DNA of 36,623 nt from Nemertoderma westbladi (taxonomy: Eukaryota; Xenacoelomorpha; Nemertodermatida; Nemertodermatidae). Shown in pieces: positions 18,363 through 28,644 of this stretch. The translations under genes and the position numbers were made by a program. Position 1 is the stretch's first letter, and each line of letters begins with the position of its first letter. The notes under the pieces were generated by a model that made no database searches, was not told where the DNA came from, and worked only from the letters and a program-made list of their open reading frames with translations. Where the stretch lies: assembly GCA_032718475.1 (NCBI GenBank), contig JAUCBJ010000247.1, positions 1 through 36,623 on the forward strand, read 5' to 3'.

Positions 18363-19060
18363 TTTAACTAATAATTTTCCAACTGTTAAGCTCTTTCAAA
18401 GTCCTGTTTAATTAACTGACGGTTTTTAAGGAATTATTTAATATTCATTGTAAAATGATACCATATTATCTATCAGTTGAAAGTATAAGTTTTCACTAAT
18501 TAAATTAAATTATTTTAGCAACGGAATTTAAATGGTTGATAATGATAACTTAAATAATATTTATTAGTTGGTATTGCAAAGCTGCTACGGTAGCGGTGGC
18601 TCTAACCGTGCGTCATTTTTTCATTTATTTTTTTGTAATTATTGGATGTTCATCTTCAACAACAACTTTTCAGTAAATAATTTAGTTAATAAACCATGAA
18701 AGTATTTTTGTTACATTATGTAAACTAATTATATATAACTATATCTATTATAGTACATATCAATACTATATCTAATATAGATAAATATAGTTCTAGATAA
18801 TTATATATAACTTATTATATATCAGCACTCTTTGGAGATATCCTCGTAACACAGAAAAGCACTTAGTAACTTTAGTAACAATAAACTTCTGGAACGCGTC
18901 GAGAATATTCTCCATTGATAATAGCCATTGTAGGCTGGCTAAGTAAGGGTGAGATTACTTACCGTACAGTTGTTACAGTAACTGATATTACTTTACTATA
19001 TTAAAAATAAAAAGGGTACGAATTTCATAAATATTCCTAAACATTACAAAAGCTAATAAG
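18363..19060. other. upstream flank of the TTC28-like gene
   Basis: AT-rich, no ORF of interest. Around 18720-18830 there is dense TATATA sequence with small palindromes (ATCTAATATAGAT). The promoter of the minus-strand TPR gene should lie here, but I see no clear core element. Confidence 0.45.
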
Positions 19061-21027
19061 TCGACTTTACACCATCGACCTTACACCATCGACCTTACAC
19101 CATCGACCTTACTCCATCGACCTTACACCATCGACCTTACTCCATCGACCTTACACCATCGACCTTACACCATCGACCTTACACCATCGACCTTACACCA
19201 TCGACCTTACACCATCGACCTTACACCATCGACCTTACACCATCGACCTTACACCATCGACCTTACACCATCGACCTTACACCATCGTCCTTACACCATC
19301 GACCTTACACCATCGACCTTACACCATCGACCTTACACCATCGACCTTACACCATCGACCTTACACCATCGACCTTACACCATCGACCTTACACCATCGA
19401 CCTTACACCATCGACCTTACACCATCGACCTTACACCATCGACCTTACACCATCGACCTTACTCCATCGACCTTACACCATCGACCTTACACCATCGACC
19501 TTACACCATCGACCTTACACCATCGACCTTACACCATCGACCTTACACCATCGACCTTACACCTTCGACCTTACACCATCTACCTTACACCATCGACCTT
19601 ACACCATCGACCTTACACCATCGACCTTACACCATCGACCTTACACCGTCGACCTTACACCGTCGACCTTACACCGTCGACCTTACACCATCGACCTTAC
19701 ACCATCGACCTTACACCATCGAACTTACACCATCGACCTTACTCCATCGACCCTACACCACCGACCTTACACCATCGACCTTACACCATCGACCTTACAC
19801 CATCGACCTTACTCCATCGACCTTACACCATCGACCTTACACCATCGACCTTACACCATCGACCTTACACCATCGACCTTACACCATCGACCTTACTCCA
19901 TCGACCTTACACCATCGACCTTACACCATCGACCTTACACCATCGACCTTACACCATCGACCTTACACCATCGACCTTACACCATCGACCTTACACCATC
20001 GACCTTACACCATCGACCTTACACCATCGACCTTACACCTTCGACCTTACACCATCGACCTTACACCATCGACCTTACACCATCGACCTTACTCCATCGA
20101 CCTTACACCATCGACCTTACACCATCGACCTTACACCATCGACCTTACACCATCGACCTTACACCATCAACCTTACACCATCGACCTTACACCATCGACC
20201 TTACACCATCGACCTTACACCATCGACCTTACACCATCGACCTTACACCATCGACCTTACACCATCGACCTTACTCCATCGACCTTACACCATCGACCTT
20301 ACACCATCGACCTTACACCATCGACCTTACACCATCGACCTTACACCATCGACCTTACACCATCGACCTTACACCTTCGACCTTACACCATCTACCTTAC
20401 ACCATCGACCTTACAACATCGACCTTACACCATCGACCTTACACCATCGACCTTACACCGTCGACCTTACACCGTCGACCTTACACCGTCGACCTTACAC
20501 CATCGACCTTACACCATCGACCTTACACCATCGAACTTACACCATTGACCTTACTCCATCGACCCTACACCACCGACCTTACACCATCGACCTTACACCA
20601 CCGACCTTACACCATCGACCTTACTCCATCGACCTTACACCATCGACCTTACACCATCGACCTTACACCATCGACCTTACACCATTGACCTTACACCATC
20701 GACCTTACTCCATCGACCTTACACCATCGACCTTACACCATCGACCTTACACCATCGACCTTACACCATCGACCTTACACCATCGACCTTACACCTTCGA
20801 CCTTACACCATCGACCTTACACCATCGACCTTACACCATCGACCTTACTCCATCGACCTTACACCATCGACCTTACACCATCGACCTTACACCATCGACC
20901 TTACACCATCGACCTTACACCATCGACCTTACACCATCGACCTTACACCATCGACCTTACACCATCGACCTTACACCATCGACCTTACACCATCAACCTT
21001 ACACCATCGACCTTACACCATCGACCC
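19061..21027. repeat. 14-bp satellite array (about 140 units)
   Basis: Tandem repeat of CGACCTTACACCAT, period 14. Sporadic variant units (ACTCCATCG, ACCGTCG, ACCTTCG, ATCTACC, CGAACTT, CCCTACACCACCG) occur in the same order twice, 812 bp apart. Since 14 is not divisible by three, a 42-nt cycle translates to TLHHRPYTIDLTPS in open frames; that is an artefact. Confidence 0.97.
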
Positions 21028-21170
21028 GTTTTAAGACCCTTCATATAGACATATTTATGTAAACCTCCCTCGCTGCGCTCCCTAAGTAGATAAATACACT
21101 CGTTAGTCATAACGTTGAAAAGGTGTCGTCGCGTTACTGGTAATGTCGCGTTACAGCTAATTTTTTGAGA
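21028..21170. other. unique insert splitting the 14-bp satellite
   Basis: About 143 bp without satellite units. It contains GTCGCGTTACTGG and GTCGCGTTACAGCTAATTTT (21129-21165), inverted relatives of the CCGTAACGCGAC repeats at 21888-22015. Confidence 0.7.
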
Positions 21171-21368
21171 GCGACCTTACACCACCGACCTTACACCATC
21201 GACCTTACTCCATCGACCTTACACCATCGACCTTACACCATCGACCTTACACCATCGACCTTACACCATTGACCTTACACCATCGACCTTACTCCATCGA
21301 CCTTACACCATCGACCTTACACCATCGACCTTACACCATCGACCTTACACCATCGACCTTACACCATC
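21171..21368. repeat. 14-bp satellite, second block
   Basis: About 14 units of the same satellite. The variant order (CACCG, then one ACTCCATCG, then ACCATTG 84 bp after the first) matches the main array at 20603-20687 exactly, with an offset of 584 bp, so this block is a copy of that part of the array. Confidence 0.93.
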
Positions 21369-21387
21369 CCGACTGGCATGTTGGTGT

Positions 21388-21535
21388 AGTGAACCACCCC
21401 TTCGCGGCCGAACCATTTCTTCAACCCAACCCAACCCCCGAACCACCCCGCTGCGGCCGAACCATTCCACCCACCCCCACCGAACCACCCTTCGCGGCTG
21501 AACCATTCCAAACCACCCCACCACCGAACCAAATG
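21388..21535. repeat. CCGAACCA-rich minisatellite
   Basis: Three diverged units built from GAACCACCCC, TTCGCGGCCGAACCATT and CCCAACCC. No other function is seen. Confidence 0.75.
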
Positions 21536-21742
21536 CCATACGCGGGCATGACTGGCTAATTCAAGAGCTTTAGTTTTAGATATTTTTGATTTGATTAATA
21601 TAATGATAAATTCAAAGTGCAATATTTCGGCAATATACTGATATACTTTCGACCAATATACCTATGGTACTGTGTACTGTGGTACCTCAATACAGTAATA
21701 ATAATACAGTAATTAATAAATTAAGTTTTTTTAGTTAAAATG

Positions 21743-21764
21743 CCCCCCCCCCCCCCCCCCCCCC
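21743..21764. repeat. poly-C tract
   Basis: About 22 consecutive C after AAAATG and before TGGATACTCC. Confidence 0.9.
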
Positions 21765-21887
21765 TGGATACTCCCATGCTGTAAAACATTATTACATTAA
21801 ATTTTTCGAACCTTTCTCATCTGTACGTAAACACCATAGAATAATATTGATAATGATTCCCTATGTAGAACCAAGACAATCAGATTA

Positions 21888-22015
21888 GCCGTAACGCGAC
21901 AATTAGCCGTAACGCGACTTTTTGAGTAGCCGTACCGCGACTTTCAAAGTCGCGTTACGGCTACTCTGAAAATTAGCCGTAACGCGACTTTCCGTAACGC
22001 GACATTAGCCGTACC
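21888..22015. repeat. CCGTAACGCGAC repeat cluster with a hairpin
   Basis: Six or so copies of AGCCGTAACGCGACTTT or close variants, mostly direct, with one inverted copy. The pair at 21924-21966 makes a hairpin with 21-bp arms, one mismatch and a one-base loop. The motif also occurs at 21126-21165. Confidence 0.85.
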
Positions 22016-22020
22016 GCCAC

Positions 22021-23210
22021 TGCGCCGTTGAAAAGGGCTGCTTTCCCGCAATGATGTAAATTGTTTTAAATCAAACTGATTTTTTTTTAGCTATAAAGGA
22101 CCTTTTTAATTTCCGTATAACTGTCAGACTAATTGTTTACTCACAACATATACAAGCACCACACCCTTTAGTCGATTAATCGTATAATTCCTGAGACGAT
22201 TCTGATAATACAGACGTTAAGTTCTAATTGTATTGATAATTAGCGTGACAGGAGAGGGAGCTGTATTAAGTGAACAACCTTCACAGTGAAGGGAAGGGTT
22301 TTAAGTCGTACCTTTTCGTAGTAATAATAAAGTTTACATAATATTAAAAATTACTCTAGGTTCCTATTAATTTTTGTGTTGGAATATCTATTGAAAGGTC
22401 TTGCGACTAATTTATATTGAATGTAAGTAATATTATTAATCACACATAAGGTACAAATATTCTTAATCGCACAAACACCGAGTAATATAGTGTATATTGA
22501 TGGCCCGAATGTAGTATGTCACGCAACAGTGATTCTGTGTTCAGGATCAATTTCTATATTTTGTACTGGTAATGGTGGCCGATGCGGCCCTTTAGTAAAG
22601 GCTTTAGTTGCCAACAACTTGGGCAATGGATTTTATTGTGATTTAAGAATCTGTAATAAGTTTATGGCATCAATAGTCCAGTATGTATCCCTTTTGGCCA
22701 CTTATTATACAGTGTAAATCTCTGAGTTAATTCGAATTGGTGGATAGATATGTACCTCTCACCAACGTGAGGAACTGGACTCTCATCACTGCTAAACTGG
22801 CAATGGGTGCTATAAGTCACCCGCCCAGTCAACGCATATGCATTCCGTTATTGTCGGTAGGTACTGTCGTTTCCTTGCCAACACCCCATTGTTAAAGTCA
22901 AGGAATTATTTCAGGACGGCTTACCCCTTTGATGGTGATTGCTTAACGATTGGTTGCTACTGGTGTTAGCTATTTTCGCGGTGAGATGAATCTACCTAAA
23001 CGTCATGTCTGACAGGTCTGTCAAGGTCAACATTTGCTCAATTATTTATTGACTTATGTTTTTATAGGCAGATTGTTATATGAGTTCCTATATAGATTGC
23101 AGTTATAAACTTCAATCATTAATTCCTATTCGGCTTGAAATTGAATTATCAATATTGCTTGTTTCGTAAATATGGCAGTTTGGGTGGGAGGTCGCTTGAC
23201 GCCAGATAGG
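22021..23210. other. intergenic, no gene recognised
   Basis: No supportable gene. A 75-codon plus-strand frame at 22490-22717 has no recognisable feature. No tRNA-like fold was found by eye. Confidence 0.45.
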
Positions 23211-23214
23211 GGGG

Positions 23215-23515
23215 CAAACTGGACGCAATAAAAATTCAACCCTCCCCAGGTGAAATTCGACGCAAATAACAGCTGAGTACTCTCAAAAGTAAAACTGTTA
23301 CCTGTTCTATTGTGTTTAGTTTATTGTTTTGGTTAAAATAACGTGCCACCGTAACCTGCCCCCTCCCTGTCTCCTTGACGCAATGAAAATTTATCCCTCT
23401 TCAGGGGAAAATCGACGCAAAACAACTGATTACTCCAAGGTTAAACTGTAACTTGTACTAATAATGAATTTCGTTTATTGTTTTGGTTAGAATAACCCCT
23501 GCCAGATTAACCTGC
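23215..23515. repeat. diverged tandem duplication, about 155-bp unit
   Basis: Two copies beginning GACGCAAT(A/G)AAAATT (23220 and 23376) and ending near GTTTATTGTTTTGGTTA(A/G)AATAAC (about 23325 and 23485), followed by AACCTG. Copies differ at many positions and by small indels. Confidence 0.8.
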
Positions 23516-23613
23516 TCGGCTCATTTCCCCTACAATTTGTGGGGCGAGCCACGAAGTTGGCGGAGCCTTAGCGAATTGACACTGTTAGGGGGTGGGTCAA
23601 TTTATGCAAATAG

Positions 23614-23676
23614 TTGTCGTCGTCGTCGTCGTCGTTGTCGTCGTCGTCGTCGTCGTCGTTGTCGTCGTCGTCGTCG
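23614..23676. repeat. (GTC)n trinucleotide repeat
   Basis: About 20 GTC units with three GTT interruptions. A shorter GTTGTCGTCGTT relic sits at about 23981-23992, at the start of the next duplicated unit. Confidence 0.93.
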
Positions 23677-24580
23677 TTACGATTTTGACATGCTAATAAC
23701 TTTGTCGGATTTAAAGCTGCCAAGTTGAAAATTTGTAGGTATCAATATGAGCAAAAGTTGAGATTTTTGAGAGACTTTCAGACACCATCAGTGCAATGGT
23801 CTCCCGCTAGAGGGCCACATGTCTAAACATTAAATGCCCTCCCATTTCTTTGCTTTTAATCGGTTTAAGCTGAAACTTGGCAGATATGTATTAGACCATT
23901 AGCTGTGACTTTCAAAGGAGGCGAATCCATCTGCAGTTCTCCAGTCTGCCGCTAGAGGGCCAAAGGTCTGAAAGTGAAATCGTTGTCGTCGTTACGATTT
24001 TGACATGCTAATAACTTTGTCGGATTTAAAGCTGCCAAGTTGAAAATTTGTAGGTATCAATATGAGCTAAAGTTGAGACGTTTGAGAGACTTTCAGACAC
24101 CATCAGAGCAATAGTCTCCTGCTAGAGGGCCACATGTCTAAACGTTAAATGTCCTCCCATTTCTTTGCTTTTAATCCATTTATGCTGAAATTTGGCAGAT
24201 ATGTACTAGACCATTAGCTGTGACTTTGAAAGAAGGAATTGAATTGAATTGAATTGAAGGCTAATCCGTGTGCAGTTCTTCAGTCTGCCGCTAGAGGGCG
24301 AAATGTTTGAAAGTGAAATCTTTCTCCCATCTCGTTATTTATGATCCGTTCAAGCTGAAACGTAGCAGATATGTAGTAGAAGTCGGCCTGAGTCTTTGGT
24401 GGGCAGTAAACGGTCTGGAGTCCTCCAGTCTGCCGCTAGAGGGCGAAATGTATAACTGTCCCCAATTCCTTGATATTAATTTATTTAAAGTGAATATTGG
24501 CATATGTACTAGAGCACATGCTGCGTCTTTCTGAGGAAGGTGGTCGATCTGCATTTCTCCAGTCTGCCGCTAGAGGTAAG
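23676..24580. repeat. tandem repeat carrying CTCF-like motifs
   Basis: A unit of about 310 bp starting ACGATTTTGACATGCTAATA occurs at 23677 and 23993 with high identity, followed by increasingly diverged half-units to 24580. Each half-unit ends with CAGTCTGCCGCTAGAGGGC or a variant. Motif cores: 23804-23815, 23949-23960, 24119-24130, 24288-24299, 24433-24444, 24567-24576 (last one degenerate). A (GAATT)n microsatellite sits at 24236-24257. Confidence 0.9.
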
Positions 24581-24717
24581 CGGAAATTCAAGACGCTGGT
24601 CACACTACTAAACGCATTATTTCAACATTCTCAAATATACGCTCCATAAATATTTCACGTTACTATTTGATTGATAATCAAGATATAAACCAAGCGGAAT
24701 TGGGGTGTAAACGTTAA

Positions 24718-24756
24718 GCAGACACCTGGTGCAGACACCTGGTGCAGACACCTGGT
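24718..24756. repeat. three tandem copies of a 13-mer with E-box
   Basis: GCAGACACCTGGT three times with no mismatches. Each copy contains CACCTG, an E-box of the Snail/Zeb type. No adjacent gene is recognised. Confidence 0.9.
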
Positions 24757-24769
24757 GTTCGCGCTTTTG

Positions 24770-25995
24770 AAGACCTTTAGCAGTTTAACCTGCCAAAATT
24801 TATATGTCTTTTAGTTAATTAAAACACCTTTAGCATACGACAATATTTTATGCTAATAAACAAAACATTAACCGAAGCCAGCCCATGCGCGATCATTCAC
24901 CCGATGGATACACCCGGGAGGCTGAATTCGGCTGCTTAAATTTTATTATTGCAGTGTAAGGTTGCAGTGTAAACCTACTGTATTATTCGATTGATCGTTA
25001 ATAATTAATTTCTGACAGATATTATTGGCTTTCGGGAAATATTAACAGTTCCTTTAGGACGTGGCGCTCTATCTATTTAAACAGAGCTAGGACTTATACT
25101 AAACGCAACGATACTGCTTATGATTAAAGTATAAGGCGCATTCTTTAGGAAATGCTTTGTTACCAATCACAATCATGCACACTATTCTGCCGACCGTCAG
25201 TAAATTTGATCACACATAAAGAGAGCAGCAATTGACTCATGTAGGGTCTGCTAAATAACATTAGATTCAATACACACCACATTGATATAAATCGCAATTG
25301 TTATATATAACCGGTCTCTCTAACCTGTAGTGTATCAAGAAAATTGGGAATTTTGGGTGATTTATCAGTATTCTCCAAAGAGCAATATTTCCTCAACAAA
25401 TCGATACAATTAATAACTGACGGTAAATAACAGTACAAACAATATGATTAATAGTGAGTTAATTAGATCAGTTAGATTAGATAACAGTTATACTTTCGAT
25501 AATTTAAGCAGTTTTACTAGAGTTGTCCCGGCCGGTGTTATGGCGAAAAATGGGAACACAACAACAGAAACATGTGACTACTGCTCTATACGAAGATACC
25601 AACTACCCTTATTCCACGAAGCTCCCGTCCAACACAGAGAAAGAGCAGTAAGATAGGAAAATTCAGTTCAGTAGCTCGGTGATAGGTCAAAATCAAAGCC
25701 AACTCAAATTCTATTTGCAGATACAGAAACAGGGCTATGACGCAACCTCCTAAGCTGGTTGGCCGATCGAACAGAACCCAGATCCCTTCGCACAGCAAAT
25801 CAGCCAATCAGCCGGTAGCTTGCACTATTCTAGCTAGATATCCCTTTTTAGAGTATTCAGCGACTGGGGGGAACTGGTTAGCAAAGCAAACGAATCAGTT
25901 ATCCCACAAAAGCTTTTACACCGCTCCCAGAAAATGGGATTTAAGTCTATAAAATATACAAAATCACAGTTTCTAATATACGTAAATACTCTAAA
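24770..25995. other. intergenic, no gene recognised
   Basis: AT-rich stretch with only short frames (for example 25444-25656 on + and 25586-25807 on -) that have no recognisable motif. It is the 3' flank of the broken minus-strand coding region. Confidence 0.45.
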
Positions 25996-25998
25996 CAG

Positions 25999-26715
25999 TT
26001 AATCTTTCTTACGCGGACGGCGTTTACGCAGTTTTTTAAAGCTAGCCAGAGTCTTTTTCTCTTTGGGGCGAGCCACTTTACAAGGAGGGCTATAACTCCT
26101 GGGTGAAGGGTGCAATATGATTGCATCAGAGGGTATAGGATTATGGTCGGTGTATCCGCCAGTCGAAGTGCCGAGTTGATTGACATCAACGTCGGGGGAG
26201 AGGGGTCTAACGGCCTTTAGAGCGCGTTTTAGGACAGCCGCTCTTACGGGTCCTTTACGAGTGGTCTGAACGAGAGCCGTAGGTGGACCATAGGCAGTTA
26301 GAAACTTCCTGGGTTTAATGGTTCTTTCCAACTCGCGTTCGCGGGCTCGGTATTCGTAAGGCCGTCGATATACTTCCTGTAACTCGGGGTATGAGTTAAC
26401 AAATAAGTCTCCATAGTCCGGGTCCTGACGGATATAACTGATTAAGTTATAGGAATGAAGGTTGCTAGGATTAACCCTCCTGAGAAATTTGCGTACGAAC
26501 TTGGTTGAAATACATTCTCCGACGCGCTTCAGTAGTTCGTAACTCGATATGCGTGATTTCTGTTCGACAGAAGCGAATAGATAAGGATGGAACGCATAAA
26601 CTCCTTCGTAAGCGCGTCCAGGATAATAACGATGGCGCGAATCACAATGTAAATCAGCGTTCGCTTCCCAAGCTCTGATGTAACGTAGTGTGATCATTTC
26701 ATCTACGCTTTCCAA
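25999..26715 (-). CDS. hypothetical protein segment with basic C-terminus
   Basis: Longest intact part of the broken region above: about 238 codons. No ATG lies at its start (position 26715 is TTG; the first in-frame ATG is at about 26697), so it probably did not start here. Sequence features: Tyr/Arg-rich (PYEYRARERELERTIK), a Pro/Ser stretch (HPSPRSYSPPCKVARPK), and a Lys/Arg tail. No known domain recognised. Confidence 0.45.
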   Translation of the reverse strand: MESVDEMITLRYIRAWEANADLHCDSRHRYYPGRAYEGVYAFHPYLFASVEQKSRISSYELLKRVGECISTKFVRKFLRRVNPSNLHSYNLISYIRQDPDYGDLFVNSYPELQEVYRRPYEYRARERELERTIKPRKFLTAYGPPTALVQTTRKGPVRAAVLKRALKAVRPLSPDVDVNQLGTSTGGYTDHNPIPSDAIILHPSPRSYSPPCKVARPKEKKTLASFKKLRKRRPRKKD

Positions 26716-27448
26716 ATCGTGATTAAAAAGGGCAATCGAAACTGGCGCGTCCCTTTAGTTGACACTGTTGACATTGAGTCATAAATTGAGGGCAAACCGC
26801 AAAAATGTGCAAGTTATTGAGTCTGTAATACGCGCAATAAATTTCCATCGTCGGTTGTTCGTGGAAATAGGAACAGCAGACGTTTGTGTCCATGGGCGTA
26901 ACATGGTCTCTCGATGCGCATAACCGACAACGTTGCCGAGAAACATAGTTGGCATGGCGATAATCGTACGCAGTGAGACACTGTGGACCTTGATATCATT
27001 CTAGGAGGTAATCGTTGTCATTGTTCCGGGCGCGATAGGCTGAATCTCCTCAGATTCTAGGCATATTGGTTCGTCTTCCCAGTCTGTTACGAATATAATT
27101 TTCGTGATCTATTCTCGGTTTATCGTTACGACTCCGCTGGGTATGATATTTAAATAGAACCATTTCCCTTTCGGTGTATACATCGTCCGTATCATGTAAA
27201 TCGATAGGATGGCCGGTAGTTAGGAAGTCCATATACGTACCATTACGATGCGTATAGCGAGCGGTTAATTTTCGATAGTCCAATTCACGCGTAAGTTGCT
27301 TTTGGGACATCGGCGGTTCGATATAACGACCATCGTCCTCCGTAATGGTTGGATCGGCTTCACCGCGTATCAAGCTATCCACAAATGCTTGTAAAGGTAG
27401 AGTATATCGTTCCCTGATACCAAGATCATCTTCTATTAATTCCGTCAT
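25999..27448 (-). pseudogene. unrecognised broken gene: Cys-rich middle, basic tail
   Basis: Three minus-strand reading segments run end to end. Segment A: 132 codons from ATG 27448 to TGA 27050-27052, acidic then Arg-rich. The same frame continues 17 codons to a second TGA (26996-26998), then opens for 90 codons as segment B (26726-26995), with 11 Cys and several His, including CRLC, CC, CQQC and CPF. B stops at TAA 26723-26725, right after a T5 run (26725-26729). Removing one T would carry the frame into segment C, which ends at TAA 25999-26001. C has many Arg/Tyr pairs, and a tail ending KKLRKRRPRKKD that looks like a nuclear or nucleic-acid-binding signal. I do not recognise the family. 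The coherence of the three segments suggests one gene of about 480 codons hit by two CGA-to-TGA type changes and one frameshift. Programmed readthrough or introns are alternatives. It lies beyond the candidate LTR of the BEL/Pao element on the same strand, so it may be unrelated to it. Confidence 0.5.
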
Positions 27449-27546
27449 ATCTGCTATCTGAGTTTATTAATATTAGTATGAGTCAATATTTAGGCAAGTG
27501 GGCGTCGCTGCCTACTAGTCTTTGCCCCCGGACAGTGGGTTTCTCA

Positions 27547-27684
27547 GCGCCGATGTACCGTCGTCGCGGTGTTTACGCCAACATGTAGCAACAGCACGAC
27601 AACGATAACCGGCACAAGTCCCACCACTGTCCGTCCCAAAGGCTTGAATCCACTTGAGGTTATCTCGGTAGAGTTAGGGCTACT
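27547..27684 (-). other. short ORF with a transmembrane-like segment
   Basis: 46 codons between in-frame stops (TAA 27685-27687 and TGA 27544-27546), no ATG. Residues about 18-38 are hydrophobic (VVGLVPVIVVVLLLHVGV), preceded by an N-S-T glycosylation sequon and followed by a short Arg-ending tail. This is the profile of the last exon of a single-pass membrane protein or an envelope remnant. Several AG dinucleotides upstream could be acceptors. It lies 100 bp upstream of the broken gene, on the same strand. Confidence 0.3.
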
Positions 27685-27689
27685 TTACA

Positions 27690-28245
27690 ATTGCGATTAG
27701 CTACTGTAAACACACTTTAGTAGTAACATTCACCTATAAACGCACAAATTCCATACAATCATTACTTACTGCACACATGCAGGCCATTTGTCCGTTAATC
27801 AGTGTCTTCCAGAATGTCACGTTATTACTATGTATCCTTGGATACTAATAGTGCGCTATGTATACTCTTATGCTACGCAATGGGGCAAGCTTTTTTGTTG
27901 TTCCTTTAACTTGCTTCTAATTCTAGCGTGGGTGTTGCCATGGTGACATTATGGAAAACTAGCGGTAGAATTAGGGTAATTCTCATGCATACAGATCTGG
28001 GATGTTATTTAATAGTAATTCTTTAATTGTCAATATCCTCTTTATGCATGATTTTATAAATTTTATCAGCTATTGACTATATGCTGGAGATTCTCGCACT
28101 TTAATACACTCAATATGAATCTCCGCTCCCATGATCTATTAATTACTGGAATTTTGGGAATGTTATAAATTGCACAAAATGACAATTTATGAAATTCATT
28201 TGAATATGAATTTAAATTTATTCCCGTGAATTTTATTATTTGATG
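27690..28245. other. intergenic, no gene recognised
   Basis: AT-rich DNA with no ORF, repeat or signal that I can support. Confidence 0.45.
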
Positions 28246-28256
28246 TTAAAATTGAC

Positions 28257-28531
28257 ACAATTTGATTCCAGAGCAGGTCTGGGGACATAGGATCCTTAAT
28301 TCTATGACAATTGTCTTTTAAGAGTATCGGTAAGTGCTGCGATATCTTAATTGACTAGAAATTTAAAGGATCTGAATTTTACATATTTTACTAAATATTA
28401 AATTAATATTTAAGATGGGCACCGATTTATTCCAGAACTTGTCTGGGGACGTTAACCACTGATTCTAGAATTTGTCTTTCAAGTATATCGGTGGGTGCCG
28501 CGATATCTTAATTGACTAGAATTATAGATGG
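28257..28531. repeat. tandem duplication, about 161-164 bp unit
   Basis: Two diverged copies sharing GTCTGGGGAC (28277 and 28441) and GCGATATCTTAATTGACTAGAA (gatatc at 28341 and 28502). Both also have a TATCGGT(A/G) GTGC(T/C) stretch just before the latter word. The copies lie just beyond the candidate 3' LTR. Confidence 0.85.
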
Positions 28532-28644
28532 TCAAAGTTTAACGGATTTATTTGCGTTTTACGCTACTGTTATATGGACATCACGCTACTATATGTATTA
28601 CTTAATATAAGGTAGAAGAGCAATATCGCACGAAGCAATGTCAG

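Noticed and set aside
20685-21559. Plus-strand frames with TLHHRPYTIDLTPS repeats (20685-21062 and 21269-21559)
   Set aside because: Open only because the 14-bp satellite has no stop in these phases.
22490-22717. 75-codon plus-strand frame
   Set aside because: No motif, no splice context, length expected by chance.
23483-23728. Arg-rich plus-strand frame
   Set aside because: Its bulk is the (GTC)n repeat read as CGT/CGTC codons.
26814-26999. 61-codon minus-strand frame starting at ATG 26999
   Set aside because: It overlaps the Cys-rich segment in another frame. The Cys-rich frame continues the frame of segment A and links to segment C, which makes it the better choice.
26996-27052. Two UGA codons as selenocysteine sites
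   Set aside because: No selenoprotein family fits and no SECIS-like fold was recognised; decay is simpler.
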